47,286 bases of DNA from JAVXCQ01 sp036659415 (GCA_036659415.1 JAVXCQ010000017.1:1-47286), one strand, 5' to 3'; positions 7,595 through 16,585 are shown, counted from the stretch's first letter. Notes: generated by a model from the letters alone, not told the origin. Numbers and translations: made by a program.

Positions 7595-9067
7595 TTAGAG
7601 CTCAATACCGGCTTTAGTCAAGCTAGTTTTAATACGTTTTAAGCTACGTTCTAGTCCCAAAAGCGGGATAATTTCGGTCAATTCCGGTCCATGTTGGTTA
7701 CCCGTTAAAGCCACGCGAATTGGCATATATACTAATTTACCACCGAGTTTAGTGGTTTTTTGTATGGTTTTAAAAACAGCCTTAATACTAACACCGTCCA
7801 CGGTAGTCAAAGCTTCCAATTGCTCTAGCAACATTCTCATCACAGTGCTAACGCTAGCTTCTTGCAAAACCGCTGCTGCTTCTGCGTTTTCAAATTCAAA
7901 GTCATCGCTAAAATACATTGCCACGCACTCAGGAATTTGTGCCGCATAAGCCACGTGTTCCTTACTGGTAGCTACAATTTGGTGTAACCAAGCTAGTTTT
8001 TCACCGGTTTCCGTACCGTCCATATACCCTGCTGCTAGCAGGTGCGGCTTAGCTTCTGCAAAAAATTCTTCTGCACTTAATTGACGCATATAATGTTGGT
8101 TAATCCAGTTTAATTTATCAATATCAAACACAGCCGGGTTTTTGGCCACGTGCTCCATGGAAAAAGCTTGGATTAGCTCTTCCGTCGTGAAAATTTCTTG
8201 TTCATCACTAGGTGCCCAACCCAATAGGGCTAAGAAGTTCACAATCCCTGCCGGCTGGTAACCCAACTGACGATATTGGTCAACAGAAGTTGCACCGTGA
8301 CGTTTGCTCATTTTAGTACGATCTTTGCCTAAGATTAAAGAAATATGACCAAAAATCGGTTCAGCAAAGCCCAAAGCTTCATATACCAAACATTGGCGAG
8401 GGGTATTGGATAAATGCTCCTCTGCCCTAATCACGTGGGTGATTTTCATTAAAGCATCATCAATAACAACTGCATAATTATAGGTGGGAATACCATCTGA
8501 TTTAACAATAACAAAGTCCCCGATCCCATTGGAATCAAAGGTTACATCTCCACGCACCATGTCGTGAATAACGATTTGTTTGTCAGCCGGCACACGGAAA
8601 CGTACTGTCGGTTTACGACCTTCCGCTTCATAGGCCGCACGCTCTTGGGCAGTCAAATTGCGGCATTTTCCCATATAACGTGGCATTTGGCTTTTAGCCG
8701 TCAAGGCTTGACGCTCCGCCTCTAATTCTTCATCAGTACAATAACAATAATAGGCCTTGCCTTCTTGCAAAAGTTGTTCAGTATATTTTTTGTACAAATC
8801 CAATCGTTCTGTTTGACGATAAGGGCCATAAGCACCGCCCACGTCAACACCTTCATCCCAGTCCATACCCAGCCACTTTAAAGCAGCTTTGATATTATCT
8901 TCGGATTCTCTACTGGAACGTTCAAGATCCGTATCTTCAATTCTCAAAATTAATTTACCGCCAGTTTTGCGGGCTAACAACCAATTAAACAAAGCAGAAC
9001 GGGCACCTCCAATATGAAACGGTCCCGTAGGACTCGGTGCAAATCTAACTCTTATTTCTTTTTCCAT
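7595..9067 (-). CDS. gltX: Glutamyl-tRNA synthetase
   Basis: Class I synthetase charging tRNA-Glu, and in many Firmicutes also misacylating tRNA-Gln for later amidation by GatCAB. FAPSPTGPFHIGG (9-21) and KMSKRHG carry the signature motifs. A Cys-rich stretch (YYCYCTDEE) corresponds to the zinc-binding region. The ATG is preceded by GGAGGG; the in-frame TTG nine codons upstream lacks a site. It appears to be the first gene of the gltX-cysS-mrnC-thyX-rlmB-yacP unit, with its own extended -10 promoter. Whether it is non-discriminating cannot be read from the sequence. Confidence 0.96.
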   Translation of the reverse strand: MEKEIRVRFAPSPTGPFHIGGARSALFNWLLARKTGGKLILRIEDTDLERSSRESEDNIKAALKWLGMDWDEGVDVGGAYGPYRQTERLDLYKKYTEQLLQEGKAYYCYCTDEELEAERQALTAKSQMPRYMGKCRNLTAQERAAYEAEGRKPTVRFRVPADKQIVIHDMVRGDVTFDSNGIGDFVIVKSDGIPTYNYAVVIDDALMKITHVIRAEEHLSNTPRQCLVYEALGFAEPIFGHISLILGKDRTKMSKRHGATSVDQYRQLGYQPAGIVNFLALLGWAPSDEQEIFTTEELIQAFSMEHVAKNPAVFDIDKLNWINQHYMRQLSAEEFFAEAKPHLLAAGYMDGTETGEKLAWLHQIVATSKEHVAYAAQIPECVAMYFSDDFEFENAEAAAVLQEASVSTVMRMLLEQLEALTTVDGVSIKAVFKTIQKTTKLGGKLVYMPIRVALTGNQHGPELTEIIPLLGLERSLKRIKTSLTKAGIEL

Positions 9068-9108
9068 TACATATCCCTCCAAAGTTATCTCCAACAGTAT
9101 ATCTTGTT

Positions 9109-9117
9109 ATTATAACA
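9109..9117 (-). promoter_or_regulatory. Extended -10 promoter of gltX
   Basis: Minus strand TGTTATAAT (TGn plus TATAAT) lies about 40 bases before the gltX start. No clear -35 hexamer is visible. Confidence 0.55.
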
Positions 9118-9145
9118 CAAAGTCTAGCGTTTTTCTGCTACAGGT

Positions 9146-10357
9146 TCAGCTTTGTATCGCTTTAAAGACAGTAACTGCCGCCTGGGCAGCAATTCCTTCG
9201 CCACGACCTGTAAAGCCTAGTTTCTCCGTGGTAGTTGCTTTCACATTCACGGCATCTAGCGGCAAAGCCAGCACCTTCATCAATCTTTGTTGCATTTGCT
9301 CACGATAGGCGGCAATTTTGGGTTTTTGCGCAATAATCGTGATATCCACGTTGCCCACCTGCCAACCTGCTGCTACTAGACGCTCTAGCACCTGTTCCAG
9401 TAGCTTGCTACTGTCCGCATCTTTGTAAACCTCTTCCGTATCTGGAAATAACTTCCCGATATCCCCCATGCCCACTGCGCCTAGCAGTGCATCCATCAGG
9501 GCGTGCAAAGCCACGTCGGCATCAGAATGTCCTGCTAAACCTAACGCATAGGGTATTTCTACCCCACATAAAATCAGCTTGCGTTCTTTAGCAAATTGAT
9601 GAACATCAAATCCACTGCCCACGTGAAAAGGAAAAGCTACACCTGTCATTGGTAGTACTCCTTTACTTTTTAAGAATTCCCGTGCCCACACCAAATCTTC
9701 CGGTGTAGTTATTTTATTATTAGTATAAGACCCTTCTACCACTTTAACCTTAATGCCCAACTGTTCTACAGCGGCGGCATCATCTGTTACTATTTGCTGC
9801 TTCGCTGCTAGTAAAGCATAGGCTCGATAAAGAACATCCGCCTTGAAAATCTGTGGCGTCTGCACAGCACGCAAGGTGCTGCGCAAAGGTGTCGCCACCA
9901 CTGTGCAAGCCTCATTAACAACTTTAATTGTATCTTTTACCGCCACAGCGGCAATCGCAGCACCATGCGTTTGAGCGGCTGCTAAGACACGTGCAAATAA
10001 ATCTGGTGTCGCAAAGGGTCTGGCTCCATCATGTACTGCAATATAGCCCCCGCTACTACCAAGCGCCTTAAGAGCATTAGCGACAGAATCCTGCCTTTCA
10101 CGGCCACCTGCTACTAGCTCATAAGTAAGACGCGGGAAATACTCCGCTTGATACAGACTAAGTACCGCCGCTGCTTCTACTAGTTCGCTAGCGCCTACTA
10201 CTACCACTACCCTTTGCACAGCCTCTACTTGGTTAATTTGCTTAAGGTTATGCACCACCAAGGGTACACCCTGTAAGCACACAAACGCTTTATTTTTTCC
10301 TAGGCCTAATCTTGTACCTTGACCGGCGGCGGCTAAGATTACAGTTAATCCATCCAT
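9146..10357 (-). CDS. ispDF: Bifunctional IspD/IspF isoprenoid enzyme
   Basis: One polypeptide carries two non-consecutive steps of the MEP isoprenoid pathway. The N-terminal IspD half (about 1-230) makes CDP-methylerythritol: nucleotide loop AAGQGTRLGLGKNKAF, VHDGARPF, VQTPQIF and TDDAAAVE. The C-terminal IspF half (about 243-403) makes the 2,4-cyclodiphosphate: GSGFDVHQF and GHSDADVALHALMDALLGA supply the zinc ligands, with TTTEKLGFTGRGEGI at the end. In Bacillus the two are separate adjacent genes; fusion is known in other bacteria. It lies 18 bases downstream of yacL. Confidence 0.95.
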   Translation of the reverse strand: MDGLTVILAAAGQGTRLGLGKNKAFVCLQGVPLVVHNLKQINQVEAVQRVVVVVGASELVEAAAVLSLYQAEYFPRLTYELVAGGRERQDSVANALKALGSSGGYIAVHDGARPFATPDLFARVLAAAQTHGAAIAAVAVKDTIKVVNEACTVVATPLRSTLRAVQTPQIFKADVLYRAYALLAAKQQIVTDDAAAVEQLGIKVKVVEGSYTNNKITTPEDLVWAREFLKSKGVLPMTGVAFPFHVGSGFDVHQFAKERKLILCGVEIPYALGLAGHSDADVALHALMDALLGAVGMGDIGKLFPDTEEVYKDADSSKLLEQVLERLVAAGWQVGNVDITIIAQKPKIAAYREQMQQRLMKVLALPLDAVNVKATTTEKLGFTGRGEGIAAQAAVTVFKAIQS

Positions 10358-10374
10358 CTATCCTACCCCCCGCG

Positions 10375-11487
10375 TTATTTCATGCGCGCAAAAATCATTC
10401 TCCCGGCAGAAGTTTGTAGAACTGACGTGACCACAATACTGACACTATCGCCCACATAACGTTTGCCTCCCTCGACTACAATCATGGTCCCATCATCTAG
10501 ATAAGCCACAGCTTGCCCATTTTCTTTGCCATCTTTAACTAAGAAAACAAACATCTCTTCGCCGGACATTACAATCGGCTTAACAGCATTAGCTAAATCA
10601 TTAATGTTCAGCACCGCTACACCGTGAATAACGGCCACTTTATTGAGGTTGAAATCGTTAGTTATGACGACACCGCCGATTTGCTTCGCCAGTTTAACCA
10701 GCTTTGCATCAACTTCGGTCATATCATCAAAATCAATGTCCGAAATTTCCACCCGGTTGGAAGCATTTTCTTGAATATCTTTCAAAACGTCCAACCCTCT
10801 GCGACCACGATTTCTTTTCAGACTATCACCGGAATCGGCAATTTTTTGCAATTCCTCCAATACAAAATTAGGAATAATCAATTTGCCTTCCAAAAATCCT
10901 GTTTTTAAAATATCAGCAATGCGCCCGTCAATGACTACGCTCGTATCTAGTATTTTATGATTGCTGTAAGCCTGAATCTTGTTCCCCTCCTCCATGGACA
11001 TTTTAGGAGTTTTTAAAAGGGGCACGTGATTAAAAAACGAAATGATATCCGTATGTTTGCGTAAAGCCAACTTGGCACCGATGATTGCAAAAAACAAGCT
11101 AAAAACTAAAGGAATATAAGGTCCGACAATCGGCAAATGTGAAAAGGGTGCACCCAATAAATTAGCTAAAATCAAACCAATAATCACACCCATCGCAGCA
11201 ATAATAATATTACTGGTTGGTGCTTTAGCCAAAACGAGCACTATAACCTCGGTAAAACGCATCGTGCTGTAAATAATCGCCGGTGATAAAATATACCCCA
11301 CGCCACCGAAAATCAGGACGCCGGCAACTCCGGAAAAAGTCGTAGCCAAGGTAATACCAAACACACCTGTGCTTTCCAAGTCATAATCAAGCACACCCGA
11401 AAAATACGGCGTCATTAATTCCATCATAATTAAACCTGTCATTGCAAAAACCACAACGATTGTGATTTTTAATATTTTTTCTAACAT
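10375..11487 (-). CDS. yacL: Membrane-anchored PIN/TRAM-domain protein YacL
   Basis: YacL family, usually found between carD/disA and ispD in Firmicutes; molecular function is not established, though PIN domains are usually ribonucleases. About four hydrophobic helices fill residues 1-140. The PIN domain follows: ILDTSVVIDGRIADI, NFVLEELQKIADS, RGRRGLDVL and VVITNDFNLNKVA carry the acidic residues. A TRAM domain ends the protein (GQAVAYLDDGTMIVVEGG). The chosen ATG has AGGAGGTG five bases upstream. A terminator lies before it, after carD, so ispDF-yacL probably has its own promoter. Confidence 0.92.
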   Translation of the reverse strand: MLEKILKITIVVVFAMTGLIMMELMTPYFSGVLDYDLESTGVFGITLATTFSGVAGVLIFGGVGYILSPAIIYSTMRFTEVIVLVLAKAPTSNIIIAAMGVIIGLILANLLGAPFSHLPIVGPYIPLVFSLFFAIIGAKLALRKHTDIISFFNHVPLLKTPKMSMEEGNKIQAYSNHKILDTSVVIDGRIADILKTGFLEGKLIIPNFVLEELQKIADSGDSLKRNRGRRGLDVLKDIQENASNRVEISDIDFDDMTEVDAKLVKLAKQIGGVVITNDFNLNKVAVIHGVAVLNINDLANAVKPIVMSGEEMFVFLVKDGKENGQAVAYLDDGTMIVVEGGKRYVGDSVSIVVTSVLQTSAGRMIFARMK

Positions 11488-11560
11488 TTTTTCACCTCCT
11501 TTCAACTATCATGCCCTAATCTTACTACAAAAACCCTGTTTTTAACAGAATATCAACATA

Positions 11561-11598
11561 AAAAAAATTAAAATACGTCAACAATCAACGTATTTTAA
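11561..11598 (-). terminator. Terminator of carD
   Basis: An 11-base perfect stem TTAAAATACGT/ACGTATTTTAA followed by a run of seven T on the minus strand. The carD stop codon lies inside the stem. Confidence 0.88.
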
Positions 11599-12077
11599 TT
11601 AAAAAACTTATTTAGCCAGGCATCGGCCTCTTCAGTTGTTTGTGAACGTATCAACATGATCTCACTTAAAAGAATTTGCTTTGCTGTATTTAATAACCGT
11701 CGCTCCCCTGTGGAAAGCTTCTTACTATTTTCTTGTACAGTTAGAACGCGAACTACTTCGGCAACCTGAAATGCATCGCCACTTTTCATCTTATCTAAAT
11801 ATAAATTAAAACGGCGGTTCCAAGTAATGCTCTTCATCGTATTTTCCGGTCTAGCTTCTAGGACGGATTCTATCTCCGCTAATTGTTTATCATTGATAAC
11901 ATGACGCAAACCCACGCGATCCACGTTTTCAACGGGAATCATGACTTTCATATCGCCCAAAAGCATATTTAGTATGAAATATTCAACCATAGTACCATCG
12001 GCATCAAGCTTTTCGATATCATGAATTACGCCGGCACCATGCATTGGATAAACGATCTTATCTCCTGTTGCAAACAT
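11595..12077 (-). CDS. carD: CarD family transcriptional regulator
   Basis: About 160 residues. The N-terminal RNA-polymerase interaction domain starts GDKIVYPMHGAGVIHDIEK and continues with MLLGDMKVMIPVENVDRVGLR, typical of CarD/CdnL and the TRCF interaction domain. The C-terminal half is helical with a WNRRFNLYLDKMKSGD segment, where CarD contacts the upstream edge of the promoter bubble. The start ATG has AGGAGG seven bases upstream; an upstream ATG in the same frame lacks a site. It has its own promoter and terminator and is transcribed alone. Confidence 0.92.
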   Translation of the reverse strand: MFATGDKIVYPMHGAGVIHDIEKLDADGTMVEYFILNMLLGDMKVMIPVENVDRVGLRHVINDKQLAEIESVLEARPENTMKSITWNRRFNLYLDKMKSGDAFQVAEVVRVLTVQENSKKLSTGERRLLNTAKQILLSEIMLIRSQTTEEADAWLNKFFN

Positions 12078-12106
12078 TGTAGTTCCTCCTTTTCTAGGAT
12101 ATTTAA

Positions 12107-12135
12107 ATACTAGCACATTTAATCTTATTTGTCAA
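12107..12135 (-). promoter_or_regulatory. Vegetative promoter of carD
   Basis: Minus strand TTGACA, 17-base spacer, TAGTAT, about 30 bases before the carD start. Confidence 0.78.
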
Positions 12136-12216
12136 ATTTGTTATTATATCACGGAAGTTTTCGCTCTGTCAATGAGTTTTTCAACTTTTACTTATTTGTC
12201 TCCCCAAGGCAAAAAA

Positions 12217-12245
12217 TTGACATGTGCTCCTTGCCTCCTTATAAT
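12217..12245 (+). promoter_or_regulatory. Consensus vegetative promoter
   Basis: TTGACA, exactly 17 bases, TATAAT: a full consensus match, 22 bases before the start codon of the small Cys-rich protein. The leader is therefore very short and strong expression is likely. Confidence 0.9.
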
Positions 12246-12267
12246 TAAAACAAGTGAGGTGCTGAAA

Positions 12268-12663
12268 ATGAAAGATAATTCTTGTAATGACTTCCAAGCT
12301 AATGTGGACAAATATTTAGTACGCCACAAAAGTATTTTAGACGTCCTGAGCAAATATCAGGAATCCACCGCCAGAGTAAACAGAGCCGTTGTCAAATCCG
12401 TCACCGAATGTGGCTGTGTTAATATCGCTGCCCGCAAACAAACTATTCCGGAAGAAACCGGGTTTAACGAAATGAAGAATTATATGTCTTCGCACCTGAA
12501 CGGCGAATTATGCCCTCGTTGCAAAGAAACACTAGCTAAAGAAATCGGTCATTCGCTTTTTTATATCGCTGCTTTATGTAACCTAACCGGTTTAAAAATA
12601 GACGATATTATGCAGGAAGAAAACAATGCTATTTCCACTCTAGGCTATTATTATTTATCTTAA
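12268..12663 (+). CDS. Small conserved Cys-containing protein with MazG-like C-terminal helices
   Basis: A 131-residue protein I cannot name. The N-terminal half is helical (FQANVDKYLVRHKSILDVLS). Two cysteine pairs, C48-x-C50 and C82-x-x-C85, could form one metal site. The end, KEIGHSLFYIAALCNLTGLK IDDI, resembles the last helices of MazG-type nucleotide pyrophosphohydrolases ('EELGDLLWYLA...LGLDLEEV'), but the acidic EExxE motif of that family is not obvious upstream. Similar proteins occur in Clostridia and Negativicutes as far as I recall. The ATG has GAGGTG six bases upstream and a perfect promoter and strong terminator frame the gene as a single unit. Confidence 0.75.
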   Translation: MKDNSCNDFQANVDKYLVRHKSILDVLSKYQESTARVNRAVVKSVTECGCVNIAARKQTIPEETGFNEMKNYMSSHLNGELCPRCKETLAKEIGHSLFYIAALCNLTGLKIDDIMQEENNAISTLGYYYLS

Positions 12664-12677
12664 CAAAAACAAATTAA

Positions 12678-12708
12678 GGCTGTCACCTTCTGGTGGCAGC
12701 CTTTTTTT
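12678..12708 (+). terminator. Strong terminator, shared at the convergent end with radA
   Basis: GGCTGTCACC, loop TTCT, GGTGGCAGCC, then seven T. It lies between two convergent genes; the minus-strand tail (TTAATTTGTTTTT) is less uniform, so termination of radA here is possible but weaker. Confidence 0.92.
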
Positions 12709-14065
12709 ATTCTGCAAAAAGTGCTTTAATCGCTTCTTCTAAAGTATGTACTTGCACGACACCTGCTACATTATCTAGAACTTTAAGTTTACCGGCAGGG
12801 ATAACAAACTTATGAAAGCCTAACCCTCGTGCCTCCTTAATTCTTCTTTCAATAAAGCTGACACGCCGTACTTCGCCGGTCAAGCCCACTTCTCCCACTG
12901 CCAAAACCCCAGCGGCAATTGGTTTGTTGCGATAGCTTGACACCAACGCCCCTACTGCCGCTAAATCAGCGGCTGGCTCGGTCACCTTCATCCCGCCCAC
13001 CACATTCACATAGGCATCTTGCGTTCCAAAATCCAGACCCAGCCTTTTTTCTAAGATTGCCAGTAACATATTGACCCGATTGTAATCAAACCCGACAGCT
13101 GTTCTTCTAGGCATACCATAGGGCGTTCTGGAAACTAAAGCCTGCAATTCGACCATCAGGGGTCTATTCCCTTCTAAACAAGCACAAACTGCGGCTCCTG
13201 CCACAATACCCTCGCGCTTTTCCAAAAATAAGCCGGAGGGATTGACTACCTCTTTCAGCCCATTTTCTTCCATGGAAAAAATACCGCTTTCATCGGTCGA
13301 ACCAAAGCGATTCTTTAAAGCCCGCAATACCCTAAAAGCATAGGTTCGTTCTCCTTCAAACTGCAAAACCACGTCTACCATATGTTCTAAAAGGCGCGGT
13401 CCGGCAATATTACCTTCTTTGGTGACATGACCAATGATAAATACGGCAATACCAGTAGTTTTGGCAAACCGCAAAAGCTTAGCCGTACATTCCCTCACCT
13501 GTCCCACACTGCCCGCCGGTGTTTCAAACTCTGCATTATACATGGTTTGAATAGAATCTATGATTAAAATCGCTGGCTGTACTTCCTGAGCTTGAAGTAA
13601 AATTGCCCCCAAATCTGTTGCCGTCATAATTAGCAGGTCGTTTTCCACTTCGCCTAGCCGCTGGGCGCGCATCGCCGTTTGGGCTTCTGACTCTTCCCCC
13701 GATACATAAAGGACTTTTACGCCATTATGGCTAAACTTCATACTGGCATCTAACATAATAGTGGATTTACCAATACCAGGATCTCCGCCTAAAAGCACCA
13801 AAGAACCCGGTACAATGCCACCACCCAAAACACGATCAAACTCACGAATACCTGTCGCTAAACGTTGAACCGTAGCCGTAGAAATACTACCTAGTCGTTT
13901 AGGTTTTGGTGTTTCTGGCGCTAATAAAAAGGACTGATTGCGTGCTGGCGCTACCACTTCTTCTACCAGCGTGTCCCATTGTTCGCATTCAGGGCATTTT
14001 CCTAGCCATTTAGCCGTAGTATAACCACAAGACTGACAGACAAATCTTACTTTTGTTTTTGCCAC
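12707..14065 (-). CDS. radA: DNA repair protein RadA
   Basis: RecA-like ATPase/helicase that drives branch migration in recombination. Order: C4 zinc finger (C10, C13, C24, C27), Walker A GGDPGIGKST (93-102), the RadA-specific LKNRFGST motif, and a C-terminal Lon-protease-like domain (VNVVGGMKVTEPAADLAAVGAL) that lacks proteolytic function in the family. At 452 residues it is full length. It follows ctsR by 51 bases and is probably under the same promoter. disA, often next to radA, is missing. Confidence 0.95.
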   Translation of the reverse strand: MAKTKVRFVCQSCGYTTAKWLGKCPECEQWDTLVEEVVAPARNQSFLLAPETPKPKRLGSISTATVQRLATGIREFDRVLGGGIVPGSLVLLGGDPGIGKSTIMLDASMKFSHNGVKVLYVSGEESEAQTAMRAQRLGEVENDLLIMTATDLGAILLQAQEVQPAILIIDSIQTMYNAEFETPAGSVGQVRECTAKLLRFAKTTGIAVFIIGHVTKEGNIAGPRLLEHMVDVVLQFEGERTYAFRVLRALKNRFGSTDESGIFSMEENGLKEVVNPSGLFLEKREGIVAGAAVCACLEGNRPLMVELQALVSRTPYGMPRRTAVGFDYNRVNMLLAILEKRLGLDFGTQDAYVNVVGGMKVTEPAADLAAVGALVSSYRNKPIAAGVLAVGEVGLTGEVRRVSFIERRIKEARGLGFHKFVIPAGKLKVLDNVAGVVQVHTLEEAIKALFAE

Positions 14066-14116
14066 TGTTCTATCTCCCCATTAATTAATTTCTGATTAGT
14101 TCTCTGACGAAGGTAA

Positions 14117-14536
14117 TTATTTCTTGGCCACAGCCAAGCGTTGCACTGCTTCACCTAGAAGCTGCTGTTGTGCTGCTTCATCTAGGTGCCCTTCCACTAA
14201 TTCCAGCATATAATTTAAAAGCGTTGCTTCTCTGCCCGTCACCACACAATTTTGTGTCAAATGCTCCAGTACAGCACGAGCAGAGGTCGGAACTGTGAGT
14301 GCATTTTCTTGCGGTACCACCCGCACAATCCGCACGAAACCACCACTGCCACGCCGAGATTCCACCATATAGCCACGTTCCGGTGTAAAGCGGGTACTCA
14401 GCACATAACTTATTTGTGAGGGAGCACAGGAAAGCTGGTCGGCCAGTTCATTTCTTTGTACCAGCACAAAATCTTCCTGTTCCGCTAATAATTGCCGCAC
14501 GATCAAGTTTTCTATCACATCAGCTAAATTTCTCAT
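14117..14536 (-). CDS. ctsR: Heat-shock repressor CtsR
   Basis: CtsR represses clp protease and chaperone genes in Firmicutes. The start MRNLADVIENLIVRQLLAEQ and the winged HTH RNELADQLSCAPSQISYVLSTRF, followed by the beta-wing RRGSGGFVRIVRV, are diagnostic. The C-terminal half corresponds to the dimerisation / arginine-phosphorylation-sensing domain. The ATG has AGGAGG seven bases upstream. In Bacillus ctsR is followed by mcsA, mcsB and clpC; here radA follows directly, so the arginine kinase McsB that controls CtsR is not encoded alongside. The promoter contains a tandem CtsR-like heptad, implying autoregulation. Confidence 0.93.
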   Translation of the reverse strand: MRNLADVIENLIVRQLLAEQEDFVLVQRNELADQLSCAPSQISYVLSTRFTPERGYMVESRRGSGGFVRIVRVVPQENALTVPTSARAVLEHLTQNCVVTGREATLLNYMLELVEGHLDEAAQQQLLGEAVQRLAVAKK

Positions 14537-14583
14537 GTTGTAACCTCCTCTTACTGCCAACACCGACAAGCATCTTTAGCTTT

Positions 14584-14612
14584 ATTATATTTGACTATTT
14601 GACTTTTAGCAA
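14584..14612 (-). promoter_or_regulatory. ctsR promoter with two overlapping-spacer CtsR heptads
   Basis: Minus strand TTGCTA, 17-base spacer, TATAAT. The spacer holds AGTCAAA twice with one base between (period 8). The known CtsR operator is a direct heptad repeat (A/G)GTCAAA with three bases between (period 10), so the sequence matches but the spacing differs. Role in autorepression is inferred. Confidence 0.7.
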
Positions 14613-14624
14613 GATATTTATTGC

Positions 14625-14660
14625 AAAAGGAGAACAACCTTTAACGGTTGTTCTCCTTTA
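14625..14660 (-). terminator. Terminator of the SbmA-like ABC gene
   Basis: A 14-base perfect stem AAAGGAGAACAACC/GGTTGTTCTCCTTT with a six-base loop, immediately after the ABC transporter stop and before the ctsR promoter. The T-tract is short. Confidence 0.82.
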
Positions 14661-14664
14661 ATTT

Positions 14665-16395
14665 TTATTTTGCTGGCTTTATGCTAACTGTTTGCTCGTT
14701 CTTATCTAAATATAATTCCTTTTGATGAAAAGCATTTAATGTGCTACGATGCCCTACACTAATCACGGTAGTTCTAGGCATACATTCTCTCACTAGGCGA
14801 TACATCCCCGCCTCTGTAGGCTCATCTAGGGCTGAGGTAGCCTCATCTAGGAAGAGCCACCGCGGTTCATAAATCAAAGCCCGTACAAAAGCTAAGCGTT
14901 GTTGCTCCCCCACCGACAATACATGGGACCAGTCTGCCTCCACCGCCAGTTCTTTAGCCAGATAGCCAATTTGACATTGCTCCATTAACGCCACTAATTC
15001 GGCTGACGTTCTGCTGCGCCCCCCTGGGTACAAAACAGCATCTGCCAAGGTACCCAAAGGTAAATAAGGTTTTTGCGGAATAAACATGAGTTCTGCTTTG
15101 GGGGGCATCAAGATTTTACCGCTGGCGTAGGGCCAAATGCCGGCTAGAACCCGTAGCAAAGTGCTTTTGCCACTACCGCTCACACCTTTAATTAAAACAT
15201 TCTCCCCCGCAGGTAGCGTAATTGCGATTGCCCGCAATAAGACCTGACCACTAGGTAACTCCACGTTCATCTTTACAGTAGTAATCCTGTTATCCGTTGC
15301 CACCAAATACTCTAAATTTCCATGCTCTTTTTCCGTTTCTACGTCCTGCATATGCACCCCAAACCCGGTGAGCCTTCCTACTACCGCTTGCCATTCTGCA
15401 ATAGAGGCGTACATATCAACAAAATAGGACAGCGAGTCTTGTACCCGCCCAAAAGCAGTAGCGATTTGCATCAGGCCGCCTAGAGTAATCTGCTGACTTA
15501 AATATCGCGGAATGGAAACTACAAACGGAAAAATAATGGCCACTTGTGAATACCCGGAATTAATCCATACCAACTGTTTTTGTTTTTGCACAATATGCCA
15601 AAAGTTTTCTAATAATAGCGTAAAACGCTTTTTAAAAACGCTACTTTCTTGGTGTTCCCCGGCATAAAAAGCTACGCTTTCTGCATTTTCACGCATTCTC
15701 ATCATACTAAAACGAAAATCTGCTTCAAACTTTTGTTGGACAAAGTTAAGCCCCACTAGTTTTCTACCCACTAAATGTGTTACCCACGTACCGATAATCG
15801 CATAGGTTAGGGCCACCCACACCAAATAACCGGAAATGTTTAATTCTAACCCTCCCACCGTCAAGGTTAAAGGTCCCGATAATTCCCACAAAATAAACAC
15901 AAAAGACACCAGCGTCACAAAAGCTTTCAAAAGGCCAATGGTAAAGCGCAGCGTCATTTCCACAAAAAGTCGCACGTCTTCACTGATACGTTGGTCAGGA
16001 TTATCGGTAGCCGTGCCAAACATTTGCAAGCGATAATAAGTTTTATGCTGCAACCACTCATCAATATAGCGATTGGTCAACCAGCGCCGCCAATTAATAG
16101 CTAGTACCTGCTGCAAATAAAATTGGTACACGGCCACAATAATATAAAAAAACGCTATATAAGTAAATTTAAACAACTCGGCAAAGATTTTTTCTGCATC
16201 ATAATTTTGCAGTGCCGTGTAAAAAGCATTATTCCATTGATTGAGTAAAACTAGGGCATAAACAATAGCCAGCGTTAAACCAATAATCGCACCGAGGAGT
16301 AAAAAGGCCTTTTTCTTTTCCTCTGATTGCCAATAGCTTTTGGTTAATTGCCACACCTGTTTTAAAAATCGACTGCCTGCAACCACTTTCTTCAC
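14665..16395 (-). CDS. SbmA/BacA-like ABC transporter (permease-ATPase fusion)
   Basis: A half-transporter of the ABC_membrane_2 plus ABC ATPase type, related to YddA and mycobacterial Rv1819c, which move cobalamin, bleomycin or antimicrobial peptides; the substrate here is unknown. Six or so hydrophobic helices precede the nucleotide domain. EHQESSVFKKRF and the YFVDMYASIAEWQA segment are characteristic of the family. The ATPase shows Walker A GVSGSGKST, signature LSVGEQQRLAF and Walker B WLFLDEATSALDE. I choose the GTG preceded by GAGGAG five bases away; the open frame continues to a TTG seven codons upstream. It probably works as a homodimer in the inner membrane. Confidence 0.88.
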   Translation of the reverse strand: MKKVVAGSRFLKQVWQLTKSYWQSEEKKKAFLLLGAIIGLTLAIVYALVLLNQWNNAFYTALQNYDAEKIFAELFKFTYIAFFYIIVAVYQFYLQQVLAINWRRWLTNRYIDEWLQHKTYYRLQMFGTATDNPDQRISEDVRLFVEMTLRFTIGLLKAFVTLVSFVFILWELSGPLTLTVGGLELNISGYLVWVALTYAIIGTWVTHLVGRKLVGLNFVQQKFEADFRFSMMRMRENAESVAFYAGEHQESSVFKKRFTLLLENFWHIVQKQKQLVWINSGYSQVAIIFPFVVSIPRYLSQQITLGGLMQIATAFGRVQDSLSYFVDMYASIAEWQAVVGRLTGFGVHMQDVETEKEHGNLEYLVATDNRITTVKMNVELPSGQVLLRAIAITLPAGENVLIKGVSGSGKSTLLRVLAGIWPYASGKILMPPKAELMFIPQKPYLPLGTLADAVLYPGGRSRTSAELVALMEQCQIGYLAKELAVEADWSHVLSVGEQQRLAFVRALIYEPRWLFLDEATSALDEPTEAGMYRLVRECMPRTTVISVGHRSTLNAFHQKELYLDKNEQTVSIKPAK

Positions 16396-16504
16396 ATTTA
16401 CTCCTCGCCTTCGCAATATAACTTCGCTTTTAAATACGACGCCTTAGGTGGCAATTCCTGCTTCCAGTCAAAAAATCTTCTTAACTTGGTCCCACAATAG
16501 CTAA

Positions 16505-16542
16505 GAAAAAGAGAAGTCAACATCATCAGACGTTGACTTCTC
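16505..16542 (-). terminator. Terminator of the acrA-acrB operon
   Basis: Stem GAGAAGTCAAC/GTTGACTTCTC (11 bases, 10-base loop) followed on the minus strand by TTTTTC, 44 bases beyond the acrB stop. Confidence 0.88.
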
Positions 16543-16585
16543 CTTAGTTGTTTAGTCGTTGTTACCAGCAATAACACGTACTAAT

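Noticed and set aside
7560..9145. T-box leader for gltX or cysS
   Set aside because: The upstream gaps (about 35 and 80 bases) are too short for a T-box and contain no specifier or antiterminator sequence.
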